64,000 nucleotides of DNA from Hyphodiscus hymeniophilus (lineage: Eukaryota > Ascomycota > Leotiomycetes > Helotiales > Hyphodiscaceae), in NCBI GenBank assembly GCA_016508695.1, contig VNKQ01000015.1:496001-560000 (forward strand). Direction: 5' to 3'. How positions within the stretch are numbered: the stretch's first letter is position 1; every line of letters begins with the position of its first letter. A program made the position numbers and the translations under genes. This document shows, one piece after another, positions 1 through 13,496 of the stretch. The notes below the pieces were generated by a model. It searched no databases. It worked only from the letters and a program-made list of their open reading frames with translations, and was not told where the DNA came from.

Positions 1-2562
1 TAGGATTCGCTAACTTTTACTAAAGATTTATCTTAAACTACTTTATAATAATAAAACTACTTATAAAACTTATATAAAAAGATTGGAAATAAGAATAGAC
101 TAAGGAAGCCTAGCAAGCTTTTAATAAACTTAAGGCACGATTTATATTAGCCCCTATCCTTATTACTTTTAATTCTAAACGATAAATTATCTTAGAAACA
201 AATATATTAGATTTTGCTATTAGAGTAATAATTAATTAGCTCGATAAAGAAAAGAAGCTTAGACTAATTATATATTATTCGCAGAAACTCTTACTAATAG
301 AGTTAAACTATAATATATATAATAAGGAACTACTTGCTATAGTTATATTATTCGAATAATAAAGAGTTTACCTTAAAGAACTAAAGTATTAAGTTTAGGT
401 ATAAACTAACTATAAGAACTTTATAACCTTTATTATAACTAAGATCTTAAACCGAAGACAAGTCAAGTAATTAGAAATACTATTAGTATATAACTTTACT
501 ATCTCTTATCAGAAAAGATTAGAAAACGCAAGAGTAAATACTTTGAGCTATTAATAAGAGTATAGTAGAAAACTTATAAAAAGGCCCCGCGCTATACTTA
601 AAGAAGTTAATAGAAATATAAAGTATAATTATAAACTCTTAGTTATAATATTTATTATAAAAGATAAGGATTTAAAAGTAAGAATAAAAGTAATATATTA
701 ATAAGACAAATATATAGTCAAAATCCTTAAAAAACTAACTAAGGACTTTATTGTAAACTACTAAAGAATATTATAATTTAAAAGACTTATTTATATTTCG
801 TCGCGTATAAAAAACGAATTCGTCCGGGAATAATATTTATTGCCCGCTTACGGATATTAAGGAATTAATAGAACCCTAGAGAGACTATTAAGAGACTATT
901 ACTTTCTAGGAATAAGGAAAGTAATAGATAAAGAAGTATCGGAATGCGACCTTTATAATAAAAGCAAACTAAATAAGTACGCACTATATAGACTATTATA
1001 ACTAGCCCTAATACCTAGAAAGGCATAGAAATCGATAGTCTTTAATTTTATTATTAAGCTATTACCTTTTAAGGAACTAATAATAAATATTGTCTATAAC
1101 TTTATCTAAGTAGTCGTTAATCGACTAACTAAATATAAACACTTTATATTATATAAGAAAAAAAGTAATATTATAAAATTAGTATATATATTCGTAAAAA
1201 CAATTATTAGTTAGTATAGACTACCGGATAAAATTACGTTAAATAGGGACAAGCTCTTTATTTCGAAGTTCTAGTTATTACTAATAGTATAACTTAGAGC
1301 GAACTATAAATTGTTTATAGCCTTTTACCCACAAATAAACGGACAAATAAAAAGATTAAACTAGACCCTAGAATAATACTTATAAAGCTACGTTAACTAA
1401 GAGTAAAACAATTAAGTAGAATTATTACTAATTGCGGAATTTATATATAATAACTCGAAAAGCAAGCCTATTAAAATATTACTATTCTTTGCGAACTATA
1501 AATACTAGCTAGAGGCTTATTAATAACTAAGAAAGGATAATAAAAGGGCTTAACACGTACTCGTGTCTATAGATAAGTTAAAGGTATTATATAAATAACT
1601 AGCTAGGGATATTAAGTTTGTTAGACTTAAAACAATAATATATACTAATAAAAAGCGAAGTATAAAGCTAACGCTTTAAGAGGGGAATAAAGTTTACCTC
1701 TTACAAAAAAATATTAAAATAAAACGACCTAATACGAAACTTAACTTTAAGAAGTTAGGACTATTTAAAGTTCTAAAGAAAATTAGAGTAGTTAATTATT
1801 GGCTAAGACTACTAGAAAAACCCCGACTATACTTTATATTTTACGTCTCTTTACTAAAACTAGTAAAAGGACTTATAGCTATAGTTATAAATATTAAAAT
1901 CTAACTAGAAAACAATTTAAATATATACGAAGTTAAAGAAGTAAAAGGTATTAGACGAAATAGAAATTAGTAAGAATATCTCGTTAAGTAAAAAGGGTAT
2001 AGCGATATAAATAATATATAGGAACCTATAAAAAACCTTAATTATTCGGATCTCTTAAGATAGTTTCGTTAAGAATAAAAGTATTTAATATAAGAGGATT
2101 GTCTTATATGCCCTAGTCGAGATTTACTAAATCTAAAGACACGTCTAGTAAAAAAGAGTCTAACTCGAAGGTAGGGAACTAGGGGGTTAAGAAAGAGGCA
2201 AGGTTTTTTTAACTTAGGGTAGCCTTAAGACAAGGCCTATAAAAAAACCGATAAACCCTTTTAAAAGGTTTATAATAACTAGGGGAGTTATAAGAAGACT
2301 TTCCTCAAATATACTTAGAGTAGTAAGAAGATTTGGCTAAGTTAAGAATATATATATAATAATATAATTAATAACGGGAATAAGAAATAATAAAACGGTT
2401 TGATTTCTTAATTTGTATTACAAGTATAATACACTCTTTTAATTTTTTATAATATATAGAAGGTATATTAAATAATAAAGAAAAAGGAAAAAGAATAACT
2501 AGCGAAAGATATTCCCTACGTATATTTAGTATAAGAGGCTATACTAGCTAAGAGGGGGATAG
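1..2562 (+). mobile_element. Ty3/Gypsy chromovirus pol region, RIP-decayed, 5' truncated by window edge
   Basis: Conceptual plus-strand translation with stops ignored shows the Gypsy pol order. RNase H lies at about 180-560 (motifs like ELNYNIYNKELLAIV and LNRRQVK). The zinc-binding/integrase part spans about 900-1500 (RLTKYKHFI, FYPQINGQIKRLN, AEFIYNNSKSKP). A C-terminal block (about 1740-1870, FYVSLLKLVKG) precedes a chromodomain-like stretch at about 1920-2050 (EYLVK-KGY, EPIKNL). The chromodomain assigns it to chromoviruses, which can target heterochromatin. Nearly all stops are TAG/TAA where family members have Gln or Trp, the RIP signature. The reverse transcriptase and gag lie left of the window. 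No intact frame remains, so it is inactive. Confidence 0.9.
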
Positions 2563-2968
2563 TATTACAAGATATATAATAGCTTGTAGTCTAAGGCTCG
2601 ATAACTAGGTTATAAGAGAACTATAAGTAGAGATTACGAGAGTAGAGAGTTACTTCGCATTACGTAATAGAGTTTTATAAGCGAGGAGTCCCGACTATTT
2701 AGGGACTCTTACTATAAAAGACTCTAGACTCCCTAGGATAGAGACTCTAGATTCCCTAGCTTAAGACTTTAAGATAATAAAGGTTTTATATAAGTAATAG
2801 TAATTCCTTAGTAGATAAAAGCTTTATATTTAACTTAAATAAAGTATCTTTATATATACTTAATAACTTGTAATAATTATATAACGCTTGACTACTAACT
2901 AGCTCCCTTACTTACTTAACCCAACTAACTTGCCTACGATCTACTACTAAGAGTCGAGGTTTGTTACA
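2563..2968 (+). repeat. 3' LTR of the Gypsy element
   Basis: A purine-rich tract AAGAGGGGGATAG ends at 2562, right before the LTR, as expected for the plus-strand primer of an LTR element. The LTR begins TATTACAAGA (from TGTTAC) and ends TTTGTTACA. It is the same repeat as the solo copy at 56,146-56,554, which begins TGTTATAG and ends TTGTTATA. Length is 406 bp. The internal promoter region includes GGAGTCCCGA and two copies of an ACTCTAGACTCC-like motif. The 5' LTR lies outside the window. Confidence 0.85.
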
Positions 2969-2999
2969 CTAAGATTATACTATATCTAAGGATAGCGAA

Positions 3000-4570
3000 C
3001 TAAAGTACTTGCTTTCTTCTCTAACTAATAAAACTCTTAGTAAAGAAGTATATTACTCTCTTCTTACTATACTATAAAGCTAACTCAAGTCAAGTTTCTA
3101 TAGATTAAAGATCGAAAACGAAAGCGATTATAAGAAAACGAACTTACTCTTTCTTTTAGTACTACTTTCTCTTAAAAGCAATAGTAAAAGTCCCCTTTAT
3201 AATTTATTATCGAAGACATAATTAGCGAGAACACAACCGTTAGTAATAGCAGGGAAGAGATTAATTTACTTAAATACTAGCGGAGGGAGCTTTGTTAGCT
3301 TAAGGAATACTTCGAATCGGAGAGTAATATAAACTATTTACTTACGAGGAAGAAATCTTCTTTATCTCTTTATAGCAAACAATTAGAAACTAGCTCTACT
3401 ATGCCTAGCTTTACTATACCTAGTAATTAAAAGCCGAGGGAAGCTAAAAGTGCTCTATATTAAAGCCTATAATATAGAATCCTACTCGAGACTAAGGGTA
3501 GCTTTATACGTAAATCGGATTTAGGTATTATGGATATAAGTAAGACCGTTTACTAAACCCTCCTTAAAGCTTAGTAAATAGTTCTAGAAGATTTATTATT
3601 TTAGGATAATCTCTTTGACGAGACGTACGAAATAATACAAAATAAGAACGAGGCTAAGGTTATTTAAGATATTACTCGATTAATTATTCCTTCCGCTTAG
3701 TCTCTAGCTATACGTAGCGCTAAACATTTAAAAACCTTAATCGAAAGTATTAATAAAGGCTGGGATAATTTTATCGCTCTAACTAAGCCTTATCCGTAAC
3801 TTAATTATACTATTGGATTTAAGCGAACTATATTCACTAAAGATTAGCTTAAAAAAATCTAGCCGTTAATTAGTGGCTTCTTAGAAATATCTCTCTTTAT
3901 AAGTATATACTATATATACTTCTTGTTTCTTATATGCGAGGTTAAGTGTAGCGTTATAACGCTTGATATTACGGACTAATAGAATACTTATAGTATAACA
4001 ATAGCCGTAAGGGGTATTATTAAACTCTTTAAGCTTATGAAACGCGAAAAGGAGCTTTACTAGGAGATACTCGCCTTCTTAGTCTCGTATGATTACCGGA
4101 CGGTAAGAATCTATAGTTATTATCTTATAATTAACGGGAACAAGACTACCTTTTATTACTACTCGATCTATAAATTTAGCTTTACGGCGTTAGATGGCAA
4201 AGACAAATAGACGGCCTATAAGTTTACTAAGAACGTTTACGATAAATAAATACTAACTCACTTGAAAAGAATTTGTTTAGTTATTAATAACTTACCGCTT
4301 GATCTGGATTTTAAGGTCTCGGAGTAATCCGAGCTAGGGGAATCTAGACTCTTATAGGGCTTAGAAAGCTATTATCTCTCTAACTAATTAAGTTATAATA
4401 TTATATTTTTACTAGAGGAAGCTAATAGTTAATTAAGCCGTATTGGTTCGCGAGAAGTTACCCCTAATACTTTATTATCTTAGAGGATTAACGGGAAAGC
4501 ATTTAAAAAGCTAAAGAAAAGGGCTCGACCCGTAAAGTTATATTAATCTCAAGACGCTAGTTAAAGATAG
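3000..4570 (+). pseudogene. RIP-decayed DUF7924-domain gene
   Basis: One plus-strand frame reads through about 500 codons with only RIP-type stops at Gln/Trp positions. Recognisable blocks, in order: ITRLIIPSA at about 3670, AKHLKTLIESINKGWDN at about 3722-3775, a PYPQLNY-like Asp/Asn-Tyr segment with IGFKRT at about 3790-3830, CEVKC at about 3940, KLMKREKELY at about 4030, DYRTVRIYSYY at about 4095, FTALDGKDK at about 4180, TAYKFTKNVYD at about 4215 and LKRIC near 4265. This order matches the fungal DUF7924 family as I know it; the function of that family is unknown. A basic Lys/Arg-rich tail (about 4500-4540) follows. It lies directly behind a Gypsy LTR. Whether it was a host gene or transposon cargo cannot be told from one copy. 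Confidence 0.72.
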
Positions 4571-4599
4571 GCACGCTTTTAAGGTAATTGGCTATTTAG

Positions 4600-4949
4600 A
4601 AAAGAAAGTAAATATATAGGCGAGGCGAGGACTTGGGAGTATTTGTTTGTTATAGAGTTTTAGAGAAATCTATATAATATAATAAAGTAATTTAATTGAT
4701 TTATATAGTTAATCCCGCAAGTTTTTTTTTTATTAAGGACGTTTCTAAGCCTAGCAAGTAGAACTCTCTTTTCTTTTACTTACCCCGTTCTCCCGTCTAA
4801 TATAATTTCTATATAAGAAGCTAATATTTTAGTAATTATTTAATTCGCCTTATATTACTAGTTGAAAACGCTTCCTATTAGGGGAATACGGGAAGAGAGG
4901 AGATTAGTATTAATGGTTCTATTATACTAGAGATAGTTAAAGGTATATC
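4600..4949. other. AT-rich spacer without recognisable content
   Basis: This stretch between the DUF7924 remnant and the minus-strand coding-like block shows no frame, repeat or terminal structure that I can name. Composition is like the neighbouring RIP-decayed DNA. Confidence 0.4.
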
Positions 4950-7900
4950 GTCGGGGATAAAGTCCGCTTTTATATATTAACAAAGTAATTATTACTTTCT
5001 ACTATTTCTAATAGTACCTTTATAAATCTTATACCTATCTTATAACTTCTTAATATAATTCTCTAAGAATTCGCTCTTGTGCTTAGTAAATAACGGCCTA
5101 GAGGTAATAGCTTTAACTTTTATATCCGATATAGTATTTATAATAACGGATAAGAAGACTTTCTTAAGCCTACGTATAATATATTACTTAGTTTATCGTA
5201 ATAAATTTTAACGGACAAGTGTATACTAATAGCCGCCTATTTACCTATACGAGGAAGCCTACTCGCCTCTAGTTTATACAATGTTTAAACGTGTGCGTAC
5301 TATAGGCTAACTCTTGCTTAGGAATTATTAGAAGATTTACTTCTACGACTTGCTCTCTTTCTTATACGCTAGTAAGCGCTACTTGTCTATAGGATCCTAT
5401 AGGATATTTATTCTTATACTAGAACCTTGCCTTTTTTTACTTGAATACGCGTTATCGTCGCTATTAAGATTAGGATTACTATTGTTTAAATTACTCTTAT
5501 TATTATTACTTAACGATTTACTCTCTTCCGATAGTAGAGCTCTAGTACTAATAGCTTTATTATACTAAAGTATAGTTAAAGGCGCATTATTAAAAATATA
5601 GTTTGCCTTTATACTAGGCGATAAAATCGTGCTACTAAAGAGTAGGGATAAGGTATACCGGCTGAGTTAGTTAAGAGGAACGAATATTACTTTATTGGCT
5701 TAATAGTAAAGTCGTTAATTCTCTTTATATAACTAATACTCTCGATAAGTTAGGTAAGCTAGCTAAAAGATATTCCTCGCCTATTGCGACTATCTTAGAC
5801 TACTATTATAAAAGAGTAGTAGCGTATAGAGTATAAGCGGAATATAACCTCGATTAGTATTAGTAAGATATTACTAGATAATTAGCTAAGGCTATCGTAA
5901 TTAGATAATATCTTTATATTTATAGTTTGTGGCGTCGAAGGTATAAGCAAAGGTAATCGACCCTTGGTATTAGATACTATAGTAACTCTTGAACTATAAT
6001 TAAAAGGGGAGTATAATTTCGGAGAGTATTAATAGAGTGCAGCGTTTAATTTACGTTAAGGGTTAGACTTTTATTTAAAATAGCGCTTATACTTCTTGTA
6101 TATTGGGTTATTAGATAAGGATAATTGTTTCCGCTTAGTAGGATATAATTCCCTATTTATATTAATTAATACGGGATTACTATTAAGCTTATCGTTACTA
6201 TAATTACTACTTGGCTCTAGAGATAAATCGTGGGTAGCTAGCCTTAAGCTTTTATCCTTATTAGATAAATGGGTATTACTAACTTTTTCGGACGTTAGCG
6301 TCGCTATTATATCTTTTACCTCTTGTTATATTTGTTTACCTTTCTCGTTATTATTGCTGTAGACCTAATTATCCTATTCTTCCTCCCCCTCTTATTACTA
6401 TCTCTCGTCCTTATTAAAGATATCGGAATTTAGTATAGGGCGTACTAGCTTATACTTGTTTACTATACTTTAAAATATAGGAAGATAGTCGGGAGGGTAA
6501 TTGCGAGGACGAGTAAGAGGGGATATTATAGCCTTAGACTAAACGCAGACTATATATTAACTTATTATATTAGTATAGTCGTATAATAGTTCGCTCGAGG
6601 CATTAGAAGTAGAGGATATATAATAATATATAGAATTAGACGTCAAAGGGTTAGGTTTAGAGTACTATAAGTACTTTATTATCTCGAGTAAGTTATTAAT
6701 ATCGTGCTATACGTTAGAATTAGGAGAGGCCGGGGTTATTAAGTAAATAATAGTCTCTAGGCTATTAAGAAGACCCTTATCTACCGTTATACTTTTAGTA
6801 CAAAGACTACTATTATAGACTTTAGCTTTAGAGGCCCTTAAGTCGTTATCGCCTAATAGTATAATTAGATCTCTTATACTATATTAGAAAAACTACTTAT
6901 TTGTTTTTATAATAAAGGATAAAGAGCGTGTTTACCTAGAGTACTACTTAGGTTACTACTTAGTATTAACCCATTATTATTAAGAAAGCCGTTTCTCTTA
7001 TTTAGAGTTTTATTTCTAACTTCGAAGGTTACGTTATTTAAAGGCTAGTCCTCCGCTATAAAACTCTCCTTTTATAGCGTAGTATATAATAGTTATTCGA
7101 TAAAGGGAAAGTCGAAGTTATTATTGTTTTTATTATAATTAGTAATTATACTATTCTCTACTCTTAAATGTCTAAGATTAATTATAATTACTACTAGCCA
7201 AATATCTCAATCTTAGAATTTACCTCGGATTTCACGATCGTTAGTCCTATAGTTATTAGCTATTACTAATTATAGTATACTAAGTTTTATATTACTCGGA
7301 CTAATGCGCTAAAGCTTATTAAAGATACTAATTAGCTTTGAGGCAGGTTTGTAGCGGCTTATTACCTTCTTAGAACGCGGAGTAATTAGTATATAAGTAT
7401 ATAGTTTAAAGGCCAAAGTGGCTATCTTAAGCGCGTAGAAATATTTAGAAGTATTTAAGAAATTTTCTACTTACTATTAGTTATAAAAACTAGACTATAA
7501 AAAGATAGCAAATAGGGGGAAACTAGGACTTATATAAGTATCTCGCATTACCCTTAAAAATAGGAATACCCTTTATAGCTTACTATATACTCTTAGCGTA
7601 CTATTCTCCCCCTTTTTTTAATATACCTACTATTAAAAAATGCCTTAGCGTTAATACCGCCCCTTATATATATAGAGATCTATTATAGCTTTTAGAGCCT
7701 AAGACCTTAAATCCTACGCTCTTATACTAAAAGATGCCTATTGCCCCTTTATAGCTATTATCTCTACTTTACTATTTACTATAATTAACTAATCTTAGTA
7801 TCCTTTCTCGATCGTTAACGAGGCTACGAAAAGCTAAGTCAAGAGGCAAGGGCGGTCGAAGGAAGGGAGGAGTCGTATATCCTCGGATACTAACCTTATT

Positions 7901-8640
7901 CGCTTGTTTAAAGGCTTTAGATAACCTTATATATTATAAGTATTCCTTATTAGCGTCTTAGCTATTATATAAGTAGTTGTTATAATCTAATTAGTATATC
8001 TTTAGTAGATATAAGCTAGAGTCCCGTATAATTCTTTCGTCTCGAATTAGCTTAGATTTATACAATTAAACGAATACGAAATGCGCTATAATATAAAGAA
8101 ACTTACGGGAAGCTACTTATATATTATCCACTTATAGTATAGCTAGGCAAAAGGCTAGGCCGCGTTATCGTAAGGTATTATTATACTATAAGGAGTATAG
8201 GCTAAGTCTATAGTATCTTAATCTCTAGAGCGGCCTATTATAAGGAACGGTTATAATATAATAACGAGGTAAATTATAAGGATATTAGGACACGGAAAGC
8301 TTATAACTTAGCTAATACGAGGTAACTTACGAGGCGATCCGTGGTATTATAGCTACTTAGCTACTTAATAGTATTAAAGTAGTAGAGGGGATCGTGAATT
8401 CTAGTTAAAACTACCCCGTATCTTATTAGCGTTGTCTTTTTAGTTGCGGCATAACCGATTAAGGGAGCCTAGTAAAAAGGAATAGAATCTAGGCAAAAGG
8501 GCTAAATACGTATAAAGAGTAAGTACTAAGCGTTATAAGGTAGAGGGTATTAAGCTATTAGAAAGGAAGGAGAAAGGAAAAGGAGTAAGGGATAGAGTCG
8601 CGAGATTTTTATACCCCGCGAAAGTAGTGGCTAGCCTATG
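4950..8640 (-). pseudogene. Minus-strand coding-like remnant, product not recognised
   Basis: Read on the minus strand, several segments look like decayed protein coding sequence rather than random AT-rich DNA. At about 5170-5000 there is a charged helix-like segment (ISDIKVKAITSRP, then KHKSEFLENYIKKL). At about 6330-6200 there is a Ser/Asn/Lys-rich stretch (SEKVSNTHLSNKDKSLR). At about 7960-7790 there is a Pro-rich segment (FLRPPLPLDLAFRSL) with SKAFKQANKV upstream. Stops are RIP-type TAG/TAA. The segments could be one protein of about 1,200 codons or several. I do not recognise a family, and the transposon terminal repeats that would define an element were not found. The open plus frame at 5350-5568 overlaps this block and is probably a chance frame. 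Confidence 0.35.
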
Positions 8641-11035
8641 CACGTACCTTACCCGATGCGGGAGTCGCAATTTCCTAATGCGGGCTTGCCGTCTAGTCGT
8701 ATACTTAATTAAAGTTAATAGCTTTCTTTTTATATAACTTTAATAACGAGAATAATTATTAATACTTTTATATAAAGTTTTTAGCCTATTTTACTTAAAA
8801 GCTAAAAATTTATATATAAGAGCGTTACTTATAGCTAAAGGGCGTTATAATTAATTATGTATATTATTATAACTTAATTTTGAATAAGAAGTATTATTTA
8901 TAACTTTTCTTTATAATTATTTATAATTTATAATCCTTTAAAAAGCTATATATTATATATAATAAACGATATCTTACTTATTATATAGCTTATATTACTT
9001 ATAACTTAGCTAAAAACAATTATAAATAATATTCTTATTTTAATAAAGTAATTATTTTTACTTCCGGGCAAGGTTTATAACCTCTTTTCTTTATAGGCCT
9101 TTATTAGTAATTAATTATAAAATTATTAGAGATTTAATAATATTATTAAAATAATTTTTATAATAGTCTCAAGTATTAATTATTAATCCTTTTGCTTAAT
9201 TTTAATTTCTTAAAAGTATTATTAAATTTAAAATATAATTATAGCCTATAATTAATTGCTTAAGGCTTTATAAATTAATAATAATCTCTAATAAATATAA
9301 AATTACTCGAAAATACTTTTAATTAGTTTATAATTAGTAATTCGGCTACTTATTAAGACTATTAAGTTATAAACAAGTATTTAATAACTAAGTTATAAGC
9401 TTAGTTAAATAATAATTAAAAGGTATATTTTAAAATAATTATTAATAATATTATATATAATCTAGATTCTAGAAATAGTTTACTTTTACCTTTAAAGTCT
9501 AGGGGGGACTAATAAGACCTTTCTTTATAAGGCACTTTATTATTACTTTTATAATTAAGGAAAAAAGTTTCTTTATATAGCTTTTATAAGTATTATAGCC
9601 TTACTTTTACTTTATAAATATATTTTATACTTATAATTTAAGATTTTAATTAACTTATATAAGGTATTAACTAATTTAATCTTGAAATTAAGCGTATTTA
9701 TAACTTAATTATAAGTTATAAATCTTATTATTTAAGATAAAGTATTAATATAATATAAATATTACTTTAAGGTTATTTATTATTTATTTATTAACTTATA
9801 ATTTATTAAAGAGAATATTCTCCTTAATAATATTCCTTTTTTACTTAATAATAATTTTGCTTAAATCTTATTTATAATTCCTTAAGATTTATAAGCTAAT
9901 ATTATTATAATTTCCCTTTAATAATTGTTTATCTAAGAAAAGTTAGAAAGACTTTATTTACAAATAAATATATAAGTTTATAATATTATTAACCTTATAA
10001 ATTAATCCTTTATAAAATAAATTAAAAGCCTTTCTTATACTTTTAAGCTTAATAGATTAATTAAGCTTTTATATATATTTTATAAATAGAGTTTATAATA
10101 AATCTTATTTATAAGATTTATTCATAAGAGTAATTTCTATATATAATAATAAACCTAGCGTTTTTTAAAGATCGAGTTATTCTTTTAACTTTAAATTAAT
10201 TTGTTTTAAAGCTAAATTACTTTATTCTTTATACTTTTCTAAGCTTTAAATAAACTTATAACTTAATTAATTTTATAAACTTAAATAAGAAGGGGGTTAA
10301 AGAGTTACTTATTAAGTATTTATAAAGTATTAACTTACTTTCCTTATTATTCTCTAAGTTAATATTAAAAATTAATATACTTATAATACTCTTATAAAAC
10401 CTTTAGATTATATAATAGGTTTTATATAATAATTATAACCCTTTAAAATTATTATTTTAAAGGATGTTTATTAGGAGGTAATTTTAATAAATAGTTATAA
10501 ATTATCTTATAAATTAAGCTTTTATTTAAAGAAAATAATTTAATATTTATTTTAACTTACAAATAATTACTAGTTTTATCTTTACTTTATTATAATAATT
10601 AATAAGTTATAAGACTAATTATTTATAAGCATAAGAGTAAATTTATAAATACCCGTTTTTTCTTATAACTAGATTTATATATTAATATCCCGTATTTCCT
10701 TTATAATTAGCTTATATATATTTTTATTTAAGGGTTCAAATAAGACTATTAATATAGTTTAATTATAAATATTATAAGATCTCTCTTATAAGTAATTTAT
10801 TTATAATTTATAGGTCGAGTTTTATAGTTTATAAATTAATTAATATATTTATAAGTTATATTACTTCTTTTTTAGATTAATTTTTTTCTTACCAAATAGT
10901 TTTATATTAGATTTTATAATATACTTTATATATAAGGACTCTTTATAGGATTTAATAGCTAGCTCCTTCTGTCTCTTTTCTCTCTTTACTTTTTTTACTC
11001 TTTTTAAACTTTAAAAGCCTTTTCTTATTTTCTTT
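8641..11035. other. Extremely AT-rich degenerate DNA
   Basis: The short GC-richer piece at 8641-8700 (ACCCGATGCGGGAG and nearby) is followed by about 2.3 kb dominated by TTATAA/ATTAATA-like sequence. Minus-strand translation at about 9560-9400 gives a weakly protein-like stretch (DFKGKSKLF) that I cannot assign. This looks like the oldest, most heavily RIP-mutated element remains in the window. Confidence 0.4.
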
Positions 11036-11043
11036 TAATATTA

Positions 11044-11416
11044 GAGATAAGCTATTTCAACTCTAATACCGGTTATTTTAACTCTACTAGTCCCTACTAG
11101 TTATATATACTATAGTACGTATAGTAAGTTTGCGCCCGTATAGGAATATTAAAACTACTATAACTAGGTACCTTTAATATTTTACTTAAAATATAACTAA
11201 ATATAATTATAAGAAATAATATAAATAAAAAAGATATCCCTATGTAAGAGGCTCTTATCGCCCTCTAACCCCCCCAAAACTAACCCTAACTACTAATTCT
11301 AACTCGTTGTATTTTAGTAGAGAAAGTATCTTTAAGTATATACCTTTCTAAGTATATAGTAAGTATACCCCCTAAGAGTTAAAATAGCCGGCATTAGAGT
11401 TAAAATAGCTTATCCC
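11044..11416 (+). mobile_element. MITE-A copy 1 (MULE-related TIRs)
   Basis: The 373-bp element starts GAGATAAGCTATTTCAACTC and ends in the inverted form ...AAATAGCTTATCCC. Each end holds two boxes of the type GCTATTTYAACT 21 bp apart, separated by CTAATACCG-like sequence. Flanks are a perfect 8-bp duplication TAATATTA (11,036-11,043 and 11,417-11,424). The interior lacks any transposase trace and carries telomere-like CCCTAAC motifs, a feature of every A copy. Confidence 0.88.
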
Positions 11417-11424
11417 TAATATTA

Positions 11425-12499
11425 TTACTTTATAATAGAAAAAATTAATTATCTTTATAAAAAGAAAAGTAAGACAATAAGTATAAATAACTAAGGAGTT
11501 ATAATTAAAGAGTATTATAATGGATTAATATTTCTTATTAACTAATTTTTTAGACTTATAAATTACTTATTAACTTTAAATTTACTTTTTTTAATTATAA
11601 GAATTTAATAAGAATAGTAAATAAAGCGAGAGGAATAATAAGGAGGGTTATAATAATAGTAAAAGAGGCTATAATTATAATTATAGCGAGTAAGGCAAGA
11701 GGAGTAAAGGTTATAAGAAATAAAAGAGTAATAAGTAATAATAAGAGTAATAATAAAAGTAATAATAAAGGTAATAGTAAGGTTTATAAATCATTTATAG
11801 TCTATTAATATTAATAATAGCTTATAAGTCTTTTTACCTTATAAAAGAAAGTACTTATAAAAAAAATAAGCTTCTTTATTATTATTATAATAATTAATAT
11901 AATTATTATTAAAGAAACTAATAACTATAATATACTTTATTTATAGGCCTTAACCTCGCTTATAATATTAGTACTTACTTCTTATAAACAAAACTTAACT
12001 AATTATTTAACTAAGTTATACCTTTAAGTTAAGGCCTAGAATACTTATATTAACTTACTTATATAAGTAATAAGAGTATATACTTAGTTTATATTATATA
12101 GCCTATTTATTATTATTATATAAATTAATAATATTAAAGGGAAAGCAATATTAAGGGAGAAGGAGAAACGTTAGGCATAAGGGGGGGTTAATAACATAGA
12201 GAGAAAAGGTAATTAAAGAGTACTTAAAAGTATAAGAATAATAATATTAGACATTTTATTATTTTAATATTAACTTATAAATTGTAAGGAGTTATAAAGA
12301 AAAAGAGAAAAAAGATTTATATATAATTAGTTACTTAGTAATTATAAAAAAAGAAAAGAGAGATAAAGAAAATAAAGCTTACAAGTAATTTAATAATTAA
12401 CCTTATTACTTTAGAATAAACTATATATACTTAATATTAAATTCTATTTTATTTTATATTTATTATTTTATTTCTATTAACTTACGGCCCGTTACGGAC
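11425..12499. other. Degenerate AT-rich DNA with AATAATAAG-type simple repeats
   Basis: Positions about 11,690-11,790 hold an imperfect AGTAATAATAA-type repeat that translates on the plus strand as Asn/Ser/Lys-rich low complexity, which could be a decayed gag linker. The rest (including about 11,940-12,120, with longer GGCCTTAACC-type islands) has no recognisable frame or terminal repeats. Confidence 0.35.
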
Positions 12500-13348
12500 T
12501 ATTACGTAACTATAAAACCCTAATAGACTTAGTAAGTAAGGCAAATAAATACTTATACTAGCGAGCCTACAAGTTGCAAAGAACCTCCTATATCCTTATT
12601 AACCCATAACCTTTGTAATAAACGCATCTAAGACTTAGGAGCACAAGTCGAATAGGAGAGTAATCTTACTAACTAATATACATCGTTACTAGTATTATAA
12701 TAGGCCTATAACCGATACTCTTAATCCCTCCCTTATAATAGAGACTTCAAGACATATTCTCAACCCTATATATATATAAGAGAAAGGTAAACCCCGCGGT
12801 ACACTAGGAGAAGTATTACAATTACCAAATTAAGTACTTAACGACTACTCTTTACCTTCGAATTACCCCCCCCCCTCCTTCCCTTTAAGCCCCCGCGATT
12901 TATCTAGGTTACTAATTAAGTAAATCTTTATCGTTTATTCAGGCCTAAATCAATAGAGTTCTATTACCCTAATAATAGCGCGGATAGTAAAGGGATATAT
13001 TAACTAATATAAGCCTGGTATTAAAAGGAAAAGAAGTTATATAAGGGAATCTCTTCTATATATAAAGACGATTACCTTTAAAAACGTAATAATAATTATA
13101 AGCAATATATTATAAAAGGAGGTTAAAATTAAGGTTAAAGTAATAGAACCATTTATAGGTTATATATAAGATAGAGAATATAAGTTAGATCTGGATTGTA
13201 ATAAGTTAGTATAATTATATAAGTATATATTGTACGCTCTTACGCATATACAAATTAATATAGTAGGGAAAGCTTTCTAGATATATACCTATAGGTAGGA
13301 TTAACTAAGTTGTTTTAGCCGGAAGGCAAGTTATTATAGCCCGTCTCC
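12500..13348 (+). mobile_element. MULE-derived B element, 5' end degraded
   Basis: The sequence matches the B family interior: the AGGAGAGTAATCTTACTAAC block near 12,655, AACCCTATATATATATAAG near 12,760, a C-rich ACCCCCCCCCC stretch near 12,864, and the tail ending in TAGCCCGTCTCC. The right terminal repeat (13,310-13,348) has the twin boxes TTGTTTTAGCCGG and AAGTTATTATAGC. The left terminal repeat is not recognisable, so the start is approximate. It retains the region coding for the MULE transposase C-terminus on the plus strand. RIP damage is milder here than in many copies. Confidence 0.65.
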
Positions 13349-13496
13349 TAATTAATTACCTAATCAATTACCTTATTAATTACTTAGTTTCTGTATTTGC
13401 TAAGATAGTAAGAATTTTTATAAAAAGATATATAAAGCTTATAGAATTTATATTATATTCTAAAAGCTTTAATATTTATATTCTTTATTAGTTTTA
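13349..13496. other. Probable host Copia fragment between elements
   Basis: A short AT-rich stretch between the B element and MITE-A copy 2. By position it should be the left flank of the third, fragmentary Copia copy whose right flank is at 39,857-40,257, but its own sequence match is weak. Confidence 0.25.

Noticed and set aside
5350..5568. 72-codon plus-strand open frame rich in Leu
   Set aside because: It overlaps a minus-strand coding-like block and has the Leu/Tyr/Ser bias expected of AT-rich RIP sequence; no domain or start context.
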